The position numbers and the translations under genes were made by a program. DNA of 64,000 bases, taken from positions 1-64,000 of the forward strand of contig JARBJD010000111.1 of NCBI GenBank assembly GCA_033064195.1, read 5' to 3'. A model generated the notes under the pieces. It made no database searches. It was not told the origin of the DNA and worked only from the letters and a program-made list of their open reading frames with translations. The stretch is from Blattamonas nauphoetae (taxonomy: Eukaryota; Preaxostyla; Oxymonadida). Within the stretch, counting starts at the first letter, position 1; every line of letters begins with the position of its first letter. Shown one piece after another: positions 30,870-42,620 of the stretch.

Positions 30870-32730
30870 TCAATTTTTTCTGACTCTTCCATCCGTCTCG
30901 ATCCACTCACATCGTTCACGTCAGCCTCGTCGCACCCATCGCGTCTCGCTCGAATTGCTCGTCCAAAACAACACGTTTGTGAGATGTCTGCTTCCTCTCG
31001 TCAAACCATCCTCGTTCGACCTCAACGCGAGTGCCCACAATCTCCAGCAGCTCAGAATCGGATTCCGCCGCAGCTTCTCTGACGGCTTCAGCGATTCCGT
31101 CTCGCCCTCTGTGCTTCCTGGAGACAGTCGCCCTTCACAGAAAGGCCCGCTCGAATGGCATGTCGACTCGGGTCTCTACGCTCTCCTCGAAACAGACCCG
31201 CGGTCGCCCTTCTCGTGCTGCTCTGTGTTTGCTGATCAAAACTAAGCACCGTCGCCCACTCCGAACTCCCTCCCGTTCCACGCCTAACATCCGATGATGA
31301 CGCAAAAGAAGGAAATCCAGCGATGGATTGTGATTCTCACGCTCGTCTCACTTCAACTCGTCCTTCAAGTGGCACAAGCTGCATCTGCCGTTCGTCCACG
31401 GTCGGACACTGCGCGGGTTGGCCTTCATGACGCCCTTCATCCTCGACCATCTTCCCGAAGAGGAGAGTGTGAGGGTTGGTCTTCTCCAGTCAGTCGCGCT
31501 GTCTCTCCACCATCTCCTCTGCTTCTCTCTCACCCCGTTCGACTTCCTCAACGCGCATCTCGTCTCGATCGGGTTCCATCTGTCGTGTTCTCCGGGACAT
31601 CACTCTCCTCGTCACCTCGCTGTTGGCAAGCTCATCGTTCAGATTTCTCTTCGGCTTCTTCATCCGGCTCGTTCTCCCTCTGGTCTCTCTCCACTGCCTC
31701 TGCCCCCCTCTCCGACAGACCATCTCAGCCACTCTGCTCGTCTTCTTCGCGTCCAGCTTGGATTCAGCTTCGGGCTTCTTCCACACACTCCCTTCGGACA
31801 TTCTGTCGTCGCTGTTTGGTGTCCTCTCCGAAGTCCTCACCATCATCGCTCCTCCACCAGCATCGAAGGAGCAATCCCTCTCGCGCCTCACCATTCCCGT
31901 CGACCCCCACAACGCCCTGTGAGTCAATCGTCCCCTCTTCCGTCTCTGGTCAGACTGAAAGAGTCGCCGAGTCCTTTCCCATCGTCGTCCAGCCGCTTTC
32001 CGATGGTACGTGCGAGGCAGAGCGAGTTCGCCGCTTTCTTCCCGTCGTTGCTGTTTGCGGTGGAGGACAGAGTTGGCGTTGCGGATTCTGACTTCCGAAC
32101 GATACTCATCCACACAACTGCTTAGGTCGCTGCGAATGCATTCAATTCCGCCGAGACAACGGGAACGCGGGACGAGACTCACTTCCACGTTGTGTTCTGT
32201 TAGCGGCTCAGCACCATTCGGACCCATTTTCGAGTTCCTTTCCGTGCTCAGAGTTGCGAAGCCCGGTCGCTGTCCCGCTCATCGACGGCCTCGCAACAGT
32301 CCGTCGTCGTCCTTCGTCATCTCCAAATCGGGACACGCAACTCCGATTGACGTCTGGAACGATCTGCAGGTCATCATCCAGTGGAAGAACGAATCAATCA
32401 CAGCAACACTGGAGGACAACACCCTCCCCGTGAAGGGCAGGGACAGAAAGGAAAGCGAATCGTTTCTGTCCGTCACTCGTCTCACGTCATCCACAGCATC
32501 ATCGATCAGCGCGCAGATGTGCCTCCCTCGGCTGTCTAGGACACGCCGAACGTGTCGCTCTCTTCAACAAAAGTGGAGATGTTGAACCTTCTGATGATGC
32601 TGACCTGCTGCCCCTCGGTGGAGGGCTCATCCTGTCTGGTGGAGGTGAGTGTGTGGCTGTGCGTATTTGCGATAAGTGGGATACATTCGGAGTGGGTGAC
32701 CTTGGAAGGCGAGCCATTCGGAGATGATAA
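30870..32730 (+). pseudogene. decaying large gene, helical repeats then a beta-rich domain
   Basis: Pieces with convincing protein character occur in alternating frames: RVSLELLVQNNTFVRCLLPL (about 30940), MTPFILDHLPEEESVRVGLL (about 31430), DILSSLFGVLSEVLTIIAPP (about 31800), then WNDLQVIIQWKNESITATLE (about 32360) and HAERVALFNKSGDVEPSDDA followed by DLLPLGGGLILSGGGECVAV (about 32545-32670). The first part is HEAT-like and the last looks like a beta-sandwich such as SPRY or a lectin-like fold. Frequent frame changes suggest decay; no family is identified. Confidence 0.4.
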
Positions 32731-33946
32731 TCTTCGTTGAGGGAGACGAAGAATGTCGATGGAAGGGGCGTGAGTCGGGTTGTGTTGGCAGAGAGTGTCA
32801 GATTGGAGCGACGAGGAGTGAGGAGCTCTCGTTGAGGAGAGAGGATCGATCGCGATTGTCGACGGAGAGGAGTGACAGTGAGAGGCCGCACTTCTGTTCA
32901 ACCTTCTGTGTGGGATGAAGTGAGACTTTGCGATGAGGTGCGAGGTGGTTGGAAGGTGGTCGCGCTGGATACTTGGAGAGGTGGCAGCTGACGTGATGGA
33001 GTGTCATTCGTTGAGGTTCGTTCGTCTCTCCATCCATTCCTTCTTCCCTCCCCTCAACCGTTTTCAACGGGCATCCTGAGAATCTTGACGACGATCGACA
33101 AACAATCGGAAGCAACTCCCACTCCAGTCACCACCGCTCGATCGGGCGACATAATTGGAATGCCATTCGTCTGACGAAAAGGATTCCCACTCACCCTCGT
33201 TTCTTCCATCCGACTGTTCTCAAACCACACTCTGCACACCCCCGACGACGCCACCACAACCACGCCTCCTCCTTCGCTCCCCACACTCCAGCCTTATTCA
33301 CTCCCACAAACAACACCACCTCCATTTGTCAGGTATTCCATCCAACAAGAGGAGACGAACACGGATTGCTCGAATGTCCCCACTTCTCCGCTTCCACAAA
33401 TCACTCACACTCACATCTGAAGAAGAGGCTGCGACCGACGACCAGAAAGAGGAGGGAAGTCCAACGACCACAAGACCACTCCGCCCTTCTCCTCTCAACG
33501 AGGACAGCCTGCTTCTCCTGTCGGATATCCACTCCTCAGTCTCCCACGCTTCCCATTCCATCCTTCGCATGATCTCCATTGTACTCTGCGCTGAATGTGC
33601 ACGAATTGACATGGAATACCACTTCACTGCCCTCCTCTCCATCTCCCAGCCAAATCCTCCCTCCTCGCCAGGGCAACAGATTACAACAGGATGAAGGAAA
33701 GGAGCATCGTGGCTGGAGAGGGAACTCCTCATCCAAGATACCTCAATTAAGAAGTGAATTGTTCATCTCCTTAACTTTCTCCTGCCGTTGCTATTCGAAT
33801 AATACGATCATTCTCACAATTCTTCATGAAGTTGATGCTCGTGGACAAATAATTCGGTACTCTCTCACTTACAGTTTCATTTTCTTCAATCTTTGTCATT
33901 GAAAACAGGCATTTCCTGAATATTTCCCTTCCCATCTTCCTCACTC
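32731..33946. other. unresolved region, possibly more of the decayed gene
   Basis: Several medium frames on both strands have low-complexity Ser/Pro/His or Arg-rich translations, typical of shadow frames. One minus-strand stretch at 33054-33284 (EGGGVVVVASSGVCRVWFEN) recalls the beta-helix surface proteins. Nothing can be assigned with confidence. From 33750 on it is AT-rich and non-coding. Confidence 0.25.
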
Positions 33947-34248
33947 GGGCTCCGATTCATCTTCTTTCTGTGAGTCCTGCGCTTCTCGTTTCTTCTCGTC
34001 CTCGCTCTTCTCCGACACGAATAACGAAAACAGACCCTCAGAGCTCGTTCACATGCACCACATGGTCGATACACAGTGGAACGTCAATGGCGACACCCTC
34101 CTTCGTCGTCTGCGAGAGGAGTGTCTGCATCTCTCTCAGAAAGTCCCGATTCTCTTCCTCCGTCCGCCGAGATTCTTCTGCTCTTCCCTCAATAGTCACC
34201 ATGTCCGGGACAAGCACCACTGACGAACAAACGATCGAAAGAGTCAAG
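33947..34248 (-). CDS. possible last exon(s) downstream of the USP gene
   Basis: Minus-strand frame from 34247 (VPDMVTIEGRAEESRRTEEE, then DFLREMQTLLSQ) to a TGA at 34036, and beyond it a charged tail (SEDEKKREAQDSQKEDESEP) ending TGA at about 33947 in another frame, perhaps joined by an intron. It may be the C-terminus of the USP or a separate small gene. Acidic-basic composition is unlike the catalytic domain. Confidence 0.3.
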
Positions 34249-34334
34249 GTGGAGAGTTGTGGAAGGGCTGTTCTCTCCCTTCAAGAAAAACATGTCACAG
34301 GTCCGACCTAATCTCAGTGAAGTGGAGCGTTGAT

Positions 34335-36923
34335 CAGAGTGAGTCTTGGTGAACATAAAACAGGAGGTAGCAATTCTTCTGAACTTCAGGGTTCGTCAGC
34401 ACGTCCTCACGATTCATCTGGACAAATGACGAAAAGGCACGCACACCATCTGTGTCATTGCGTCGTTATAGTGCATCCACTGAGCAGAGTTGGGTTGCTC
34501 AGAATACGCTACGTAATGGCCGGTCGTGGTCGAGTCGCCTGGAGACTGAAGAAGAAGAGAGACAAACCTTTGTGGACGATGATGCTGCGTAGAGAATAAT
34601 TGCACTTGGCTTCCTTGACGCCGAATGCCAGTTGTTTGTTTGTGATCACGAAACGCTCAAATTGGGCCTGGTCTGGTTTTCGAGGATGACCAACCCCAGA
34701 GTGCTGTGACTCGTTAGGCAGTGAGATGGGCGGAAGCGACGAGTGTGGTGAAGGATGGCTTCCCGTAGTGTCGAGGAGAGATTGAAAGAGATCCTCGTCT
34801 TCATCGTCATCTGTGAGACGCATCTTTCTGGTCGTTCCGGAACCGCCTTGCAGTCCCATCTTTAGTTTTCCCATGATTTCAGTTACATGGGTTGCGAATG
34901 AGGGTTGTTCTGCTTGGGAGTCTTGGGCACGCCTGTCTCTGTTGGAGAGACTGCTGCCAGTGTTGTTTTTTTCAACATCCATGAACGTCTGATTTGGATT
35001 GACTGGGTTGCTGATCGAAGAGAGGCTCCTCGTGCGGACCACCGAGATGTCTGGTGTTTCTGAGTCCCACTTTGCACCATACGTGGTGTAAAGTTCTATC
35101 CGAGCTGCCAATTCTGGGACACAGTCGATTCTCTCGCGAAATGGAGTCTGTCGTCGGAGATATTCAAAAAACTCTAAATCTCGTTGTGGATTCATACCAT
35201 AGTCGTGGTGGCCGTTCATGAATGTCATGAAATGCTCTCCAAACAGGGTGATGATATCGTTGTTCGCTTCGATCTCTGCCTGCCCGACTGTGGCTTCACA
35301 CGCTCGCTCAATGGCAGCCTGCTCTGCGTCTTCTTTTTGAAGTTGCTCAATCAACTTACGTGTTTGCGTGTCTGGTGAGGTTGACTGATCCATCGCATGA
35401 GAGTTCGACGAGAAGCCCAGAGTGTGCGTGTATAGTACGAGCTGTCCAAGCGAGATTGTGAGGTTGGGCTCGTCTGTCGTCACTTTGCCTTCGAAAAGGG
35501 TGGGGTTGGTGTCGGTGGTGTGGGTCCGCAGGAAGTCTTGGCTAAAATCACGCACCGCGTCCAACATGAAATCAGCCATCGACGGACCGGGTACCCACGC
35601 TGGAGATATGAGTCCTGGGAGTTGGGGGTGAGGCAGTGAGGAAGTGGGGGTGAGTGCGTCGGGCCTGGTGTATGGAGACAAGTTGAGCTCCGACGGAATC
35701 TCAACTGGGATCATGATCTTCTTCGCCCTGTCGTCCTCAAACTTAAATCGGTTGACACTGAGAACGAGAACACGAGGAAGGACAGCGAGTCTCGTCGACG
35801 AGACACCCTTCATGTGCGAGCATCTTTCACATTTGACCTCTGCTTGTGACGGGAGGAACGAGTCACTCAAGAGAGACTCCAGCTGAACTGGGGGGAGGTC
35901 ACCAACGAGGGGCTTTTTGCTTGGTAGCGACTTGTCGTCGTCCTTGAAATGCAGGTTGAGGACTCTGCTCATATCCGAGCGGGTCTGGATATGTCCACAG
36001 TGTCCGCATTGGTGTTCTTCTGCGATGACTCCATTGAATGTTTGCTGCACGGGATTGAGCAGTTCGAACGTGCGAGTGGGATGAAAGGGATGGAAGGTGA
36101 GTGAGGGGCTTTCAGAATCAAAACAGAACAGCTGATTGGATTGGATGGCACGCTGTACAGAAAGCGGATACTTGGAAGTGTCGAGATCTGAACGGCGCGC
36201 GTCACCCAGGAATTGTCTGGAGAAATATATCTGGAAAAGATCAGTTGTTTCCGTGTTTGACCCCCAAGTCAGCTGGCGAGATGGAGAAGGAGGCGGTGTT
36301 GAATCAGAGCTCTCCGCTTCGTTGAAGTGAGAGATGTATGCATGCTCGATGAGTTCACGTGCCCTTTCGACGTACAAGTTGTATGTATCGCCGGTTAAGA
36401 AGCAGCGGAGTTCTTCGTCGATCTGCGAGAGGAGGAAAGTGAACAGCTCCTCCGCATCTGCCATTCTTCCACGAGTGAACGCACCTCTTGAAATCCGCGA
36501 AACAACCTCAAACAATGCGGACGGATCGACAGAATGTAGGTTGGGGTGGGCGAGACAGAAGAGGGCGCATGTTAGTTCGTATGTAATTGAGAATTGGGTT
36601 TTGAAGAATGTTTCTGACAAATTGTGAGCCAGTTTTACCTCACTTTTGCCATCAGAGAGAGCTGAATGATGTGTTGTCTGAGGTGGAAGAAAGGACAGGT
36701 CCTGTCTGAGTGAGAATAGCGCTTTCCACAGATTATTCGAGAATAAGAGCGAGGTAAATTCGGGTAGGTTGGAAAGGACAGCAAGTACAGAAGACATATA
36801 ACATGTCAGTCCAATGTTTATGACCCCACATCTACGACGTTCGGTTGCTTGATTGTCGGGAGGATTCGGCTGTGTCTGATGGAAACTGAAGACTGGGAAA
36901 GAAACAAACCACTGAGACCGCAT
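34335..36923 (-). CDS. ubiquitin carboxyl-terminal hydrolase (USP family)
   Basis: A cysteine protease that removes ubiquitin from proteins. The Cys box is GVINIGLTCYMSS with catalytic Cys at residue 41. Zinc-finger cysteines occur as HQCGHCGHIQ and VKCERCSHMKG, and RVLVLSVNRFKFEDDRAKKI precedes a long insert with acidic and Ser-rich segments. A 29-nt intron at 34539-34567 leads to GDSTTTGHYVAYSE and WMHYND, the His box with catalytic His and downstream Asp/Asn. After YND the expected tail (AFSSFVQMNREDVLTNPE then CYLLFYVHQDSL) is one frame off at about 34450, so a frameshift or an assembly error lies there. The start at 36923 leaves 37 residues before the Cys box; a start further upstream is possible. 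At about 850 residues it is mid-sized for the family. Confidence 0.85.
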
Positions 36924-37059
36924 TTGGTTCTGGATCCATTCAAAACGACAAGAAGGAGAGCCGAAGCTATGATGTGTTCCATTTTCCCGCTGCCCATAAA
37001 CATTTTGTTCAAAGCTCCTTGTGACATTCAGTCTCTATCACAACACTATGGATAACAAG

Positions 37060-38228
37060 TCTGCTTTCTTCTTGTTTTCACTCTTTCTTTCATCCTCATT
37101 GTTTCCGAATCTCGCCTCTTTCATCAGGAAGAACCGCGAGTGAACCAGAAACACTCGAAATCGTGCACAATACTACTCGAAGCATTCTTGTTCGTGCAAT
37201 TGGTCGTCAACTTCGCCCTCTTGAAGTTCATGGCATCTTTTGCATGATTGATGATCTTATTGTGCCTGGAGGAAGCAGACGCTGAACTCTCCTCTCTCTC
37301 TTCGATGATGACGATGAAGAAATGAGAGAATACAAGGGGGTGCGATTGGTTCCAAAGCCATCCATACTATGCTCGCTGAAACAACTTATCCTCTTTTCCT
37401 TTCTCATTGTCTCACAAAAGCAACAATCCGATGATGAGGATCGATCTCGCTCACAACAACATCAACACCATCCCAAGTTTCCTCACTGCCGCCAATCAAT
37501 CATTTCAAACCGTGAATCTTGTCAAGTTTTGCAGAAGGTTCCTCAAGGATTCCATTGTTTGGAAACGACAAGTTGAGCACGATGCGCTGTCCAATGAACC
37601 AACACGGGAGAGCCTCTGATGTCTCATTTGAAGTCAATTTCATCCTCAAACTCGATTACGACTCTCACTTCAGCTGGAGCTCATTCAGTTATCTCAACAA
37701 TCGGGTCACTCAAATCTCGAACTCAAATCACTTCAATTGCAACACCCGAAACAAACGAAATCATCAGAGTCACCACGGATATGTTATTCACGCTGGGACA
37801 CGGCAATATTGCCTCAGACAGTCGAGAAGAAGACGTGATTTGGCGTTTGGATCAATGCGAACGGAATTGTCAGATGGCATTGATTCTTCCACGATTAATG
37901 GAGTGCAAAAGAAGCACGTTGCTAAGTACTCTCAGAGGAGTCAGGAGGACGGTTCAATTGTGAAGGAACGGAAGAAAGAATCACCGACGATCCTTCTCAC
38001 AAAATTTCGATACCAGACCGACTTAGGAAGAATGTACGAACGAACTGATGGACAAACGGTAGAAGACGACAGCGAGGACAGCAAGTGTGACGATGAACCC
38101 AAGTCTGTTGGAACAGAATCCCCAAAACTTTCTGACACCTCTTCATCGACCCCGCCCTATGGATCAACAGCTTTTTTGAACAAACTCTATCATTTGTTCA
38201 TCTCATTCTACTCGAAACGATTCAGCTG
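37060..38228 (+). pseudogene. leucine-rich-repeat gene, multi-exon or partly decayed
   Basis: Evidence comes from segments: EPETLEIVHNTTRSILVRAI and CMIDDLIVPGG at about 37150-37285, then MRIDLAHNNINTIPSFLTAA at about 37432-37492, a good LRR unit, and LNNRVTQISN at about 37695. These are in different frames; GT-AG introns may explain some joins (for example near 37290-37430) but not all. The last part (37519-38228) is an open 236-codon frame with a charged, Ser/Thr-rich C-terminus. Function unknown; LRR proteins usually act as binding scaffolds. Confidence 0.45.
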
Positions 38229-38285
38229 ATACAGGTTCATACAAAATGGTGCTCTTTTTCTTCTCACACCATAATTCGTGTTTTT

Positions 38286-39893
38286 TTGGATCAATCCCGC
38301 CCTATTTTTTCATATATTAGCAGGTTGACTTTTCATTCGATGAATTGTCTTGCTTTTTTGGATCCAAAAATAGACATTATTCAGGATTCATTACAATCTT
38401 ACCTTTCCGAACAAGAAATAACCGAAGATTACTCGAATCAAAAGCAGGTTCATTCTTTTCTGAGAGACTCACTTTCACGTTTCTTACGATCCAGAAAGAT
38501 GAACTTCTCTACGAAATTCATCGTATTTTGACGCAAAGATTCACACAAGATTCCCTCCAATATGTCATGGCGACATTGTCTCTCTCTAGCTTCTACTATT
38601 CTGTTGGGAGATTCAATGACGCTCATAAACTCTTGTCTGCTTCAATATTTCATGTTTTACGTTTTATTTCAATTAGGTTTAATACTCTCCTTCCTATCGT
38701 GAACGATCATGAAGATGATCCCTCTTTCACCATCCTCTATCCAAGCGTTTACTATGGAATACATCTCTCGAAACAACGCCTTTTGGAGACTTTAGATGCG
38801 AAAGGTCAACAGAATAGTCCAACACTAATCCGAACAATCCAAGATGAACATTACTCCAAAGAGTCTGCCATTCTCCTTCTTCCAATGTTTTAGTAAACAA
38901 TATTACCTGAAAAAGGCGGTTTTAGCCAGTCTTTCTCAATGTGCTTTCCCCCCTTCTCGTCTAAAATCACTCGATAATCTGCCAAAGCACTTGAAGAACT
39001 CTCCATCCATTTTCCATAATCCATCTCAAACAGGTCTCAACATTCCTCCAATCGCCCTATGTGAGTTCCATCTGATTCCAATCACACTCATGTTATCTGA
39101 GAAGGAGGGCAACTCAGCCATCTCAACAGATTCCATCCTCAGCTGGATATATCAGGCACTCTTCATCGCTGAGCAGCATGCAGACACCCACCCCGGGACC
39201 TTTGTGGAGGCTCTCCGTATTTTTGGCCATCAACTTCAGGAAAATGACTTGGGGGACGGCGCTTCGTTGCTGGAAGAGGCATATCACGAGGCGAAGAAGC
39301 GTCTGGCTGCGAACGACCTCATCCTCCTCAAAACAGCCACTGAATGGGCATCCGTCCTGAGCAAGTCGGATCTGCATGAAGTCTGCACTTTCTTCGATTC
39401 TTCATTCTGCTCATTGACCCCCTGACAGGCCTATGACATCCTGAGCGAGGCAATCATGGACTTCGAAGATCACTTCTCCAATCCCAAGCTGGTTCCTGCA
39501 CTGACACGAGCCTTTCGCGTGTTTGATCAACTCTGTCTGCAATTGGGAGAGTACAAACTCGCCTTGGAAGTCTCACAAAGGCTGTGTGAGGAAGAAGAGG
39601 CGATCATGCAGCGAATCCTTTGTTCGCAAGTTCTTGCGTTGTCAGACGCACCACATCCTCATTACTGCCTCGCTCAGGCACAGAAAATGACAGGCGAGGC
39701 ACTGTTTCAGCTCCGACAGTTTGAGCAGGCAAGACATTATTTCATTCTGGCCCTTGACAACTATGAAAGTGATCTGAAACCGTCTTTTCTTGTTTTTCAT
39801 CATCCTTCCAGAGGCTCCGAAGAGATTGTTCTGCTTGAAGAGGTCATCCGGAATTTGGACGTTGTTTTATTCGGAGAAGAAGGGTCTACCTGA
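38286..39893 (+). CDS. TPR-like repeat protein, five exons
   Basis: Exons join in frame over short introns at 38448-38494, 38635-38676, 38863-38893 (31 nt) and 39381-39428. The helices match tetratricopeptide-type repeats: ATLSLSSFYYSVGRFNDAHK (exon 2), then SWIYQALFIAEQHADTHPGT (exon 4), LCLQLGEYKLALEVSQRLCE and MTGEALFQLRQFEQARHYFI (exon 5). Such repeats bind partner proteins. Exon 1 may begin at 38286 or at the second Met (MNCLAFLDPKIDII, 38340). It ends TGA at 39891-39893. No catalytic domain is seen and I cannot name an orthologue. Confidence 0.7.
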
Positions 39894-40054
39894 CTGCATG
39901 GGATACCGTCTTCTTTCATAATTCATCTTTCTTTCATTTCAGCACAAATCTTCTTTCAGAACGTTCAAAACGAGGAAGGCCGAACAAAATGAAGAGAAAA
40001 AAAGATGAGAGACGATTGTCCAGGAGAGGAAAAGGAGATGAAAGACTGAGATTC

Positions 40055-41366
40055 TCAAGAATATGTTCCAGAAAGAGCTTTCTTGGCCTTTTGGATTTCT
40101 TCTGAGAATGAGAGTCTTCGGGTTTCCATCCACTGGCTCTCTTCAATAAGGACCTCACTCCGCCTGAGACGATCACTCTGATCGCGTCCAAATCGCTCCT
40201 CAAGTTGGATGCTTACATCAACTTCTCCCTTTTTCCATCCCATTCGCTTGAAAACTGAACCAAAAATCCTCACGAAAAAATTCGCTATCACCTCATACAG
40301 AGGGAGACGCTTGTTCTCCAGCTGTGTCAGCATGTCCGTTTCGAGCATTGTCTGTGGATTGCGGAGCTGAGTCCTTGGACCCTTTCCCGCTTTTTCAGGT
40401 TCTTTCCATTTCCACATTTTTCCCGGTCCCAAATCAGTATTCTTATTCTCTTTCATTTTTTCATGTAGAATATTGTCCCATAGAGCCTTGTAATCCTGTT
40501 GGATGGGTGTTGTGAGCTTGTGAACAGGAACAACGTTTGACTCGGCTTCTGCCGTCACATTAACTCCTCTGGTGTATTCTAAACCAAGTGGAGAATGTCC
40601 ATAAGCAACTTGAGTTTGTTTTGTGAGAGGACAATTCTGTCGGCACTCTCTCGGAGGAGTTAGTTCATCATCCGTGAGATGATGTAGAGGTTTGATATTT
40701 CTGGGAATATATGGACAAATAAGTGTCAAACGGGCTAATCCATATTCGTAGGTGATGCCACTGGAATAACATAGGGATACTTGGTGAAGATGGTGTGGTG
40801 AAGATCGATGTCACTTGATCACTGGATTTGCAGGAGAGGAGTTGTCTTCCAGAAATATTCACGATCTCATCGCAAAGAACTTTTCGATCGGTGATGAATG
40901 TTTGTTTGATTCGTGGGAAGAATGGACACATTTCTTGTCTGCACATCACACAACTTCCTGACTGATGTAGCATAGAATGTTGTTCGAAGCAAATCAATTT
41001 GTGAAAGCAGCAAACTTCGTTAAAATGAACAGATACAAATGAACCCGTGGTAAAATTTGCATAGGTCGCGACGATTCCATTGCCAGAAAAATGATCTGTG
41101 AAAACAGTTGAAAAGAAGATCCTAAAGGAATAAAGAATCAAACCTTCATAGAATACAACTGCTTTTTTTGCCCAGTCGAGCTCGAGATATCCTTCTACCC
41201 ATTCAGAACCTGCAGAGTGGAAATGTGAGAATAATGTTCTTCTAACGGGCTAATTTGATGGCACACCGGTGTAAGCATATGCAACAGCTTCAAATGCATC
41301 GGTAAGAAGATAATTTGCAGCGATTTTTGTGTTGATAAAAGAGAGAAGGATGATAACGATTTTCAT
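40055..41366 (-). CDS. unrecognised secreted or membrane-anchored protein
   Basis: Start at 41364-41366 gives a signal peptide (MKIVIILLSFINTKIAA). The first exon continues YLLTDAFEAVAYAYTG; an intron of about 57 nt (GTGTGCCATC to TCTGCAG) leads to SEWVEGYLELDWAKKAVVFY, and another (GGTTTGATTC region, ends TTTTCACAG) leads to DHFSGNGIVATYANFTTGSF. A Cys/His-rich stretch (CCFHKLICFEQHSMLHQSGS then CVMCRQEMC) follows. A third intron (GTTTGACAC to TTCCCAG at about 40690-40715) leads to the long charged last exon. A hydrophobic segment (LYEVIANFFVRIFGSVF) near the end is short for a membrane helix. Domain unknown; Cys pairs suggest disulphides if exported. Confidence 0.6.
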
Positions 41367-41611
41367 AAAGAGAAAATGAGGGTCGATACCAGCTTCTGAT
41401 GTTGTTGATGATGATAACATCCTGCACACATTTAAGTACTGTTTCTCATGGAGATATTGAAGGATTTACCAGAGCCACTGAGAAAACAGTCGAGAATCAT
41501 TCTGAATGGTGTGAACGACGAACCGATGAAAAAAGACCATCATGTTTCGTGAAATGAAAGAATGGTGCAAAAAATCCACTGAAAAGAGGAAAAGATGAGA
41601 GGCGCATTGAG

Positions 41612-42424
41612 CTACTGCCTTGATAAACGAGAACATTCTTCAGCCTTTTTGTTGAATGCAGGTCTGTCGTTTCTCCATAATTTCTAGGGATAGATGATAA
41701 AACAGCAATGCAAGATGGCGAAAAAACTTGAATATCAAACCGCTGCATCGACATTCGCAGGAGAATCACAATTTGGTTCTGTTTGCACGAGATGTGAAAA
41801 GAGAAGGACCAAACCAGAGAGCATGCTCAAAACACTTAATAAAATCTTTTCAACACTTTGGACAGGGGACCATCGCTCAGAGGCAGACTGAGAGGAAAAA
41901 GTCACAACACATGTAATACAGACCTCATAACCCATCGGATCGTCGCCAGGAGGATGAAGAATAGAAATACAGACGTTTCCATCAGGAAACACTGCAAAAA
42001 ACGTATCACAGAGACGAGAGGAGAAAAAGGATTGAAATGAAGATAACAAACCATTTGGATGGAAGAGTTTAGAGGTAAACTTCATTTTTGGGGGACTCAT
42101 CGGGTAGTCTTTGGGAAAGGATAGAACAGCACGAAAAACTCCTGTTTGGAAAGGTGTTTCTGTTGGACCTCTGCGAGTCATAATGAGAGAGATATGGAAA
42201 ATCAGTCAAGAAAAATGGAGGACCGAATATAAGCTTCCCACTCATAGAGATTTTTCTCATTGATTGGAGCAGCAGCTATTCCAGGTACCGGATTCTTACT
42301 GAGTTCTTCATAAGTGTGATTGTTAGCGAAAGTGGTATAGTGAAGAATAAATATGGAAACATTCATCAAATGCACAAGGGATACCTTTATACTCATGCAT
42401 GAGTCGCTTTTGTGAGAGGTTCAT
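41612..42424 (-). CDS. UBE2G2: ubiquitin-conjugating enzyme E2 G2-like (UBC7 family)
   Basis: Transfers activated ubiquitin to substrates in ER-associated degradation in known systems. Start at 42424 ([13 protein letters not shown]). Six GT-AG introns of about 34-79 nt separate seven exons that join perfectly: [80 protein letters not shown] with the catalytic Cys, [40 protein letters not shown]. The insert after the Cys ([11 protein letters not shown]) is specific to the G2/UBC7 type. It ends [12 protein letters not shown] and TAG at 41612-41614. Length about 165 residues matches the family. It lies beside, but oppositely from, a lipid phosphatase gene. Confidence 0.93.
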
Positions 42425-42620
42425 TGATTATTCTCTCAGAGAAGTACTTATGGGAGATCACCAAAATCACTGTTTTTCGGGTTGTTAGCCATTCCATGAC
42501 TCATTATCTCGCTCCTTTCTGTGACATTCCTTTTCTGTCCGAAGAACACTATCATTCTTGAAAACATGAACACACAACATTCGCAACGAACCGTCAAGAC
42601 TTTGAACCTTCAACTATATT

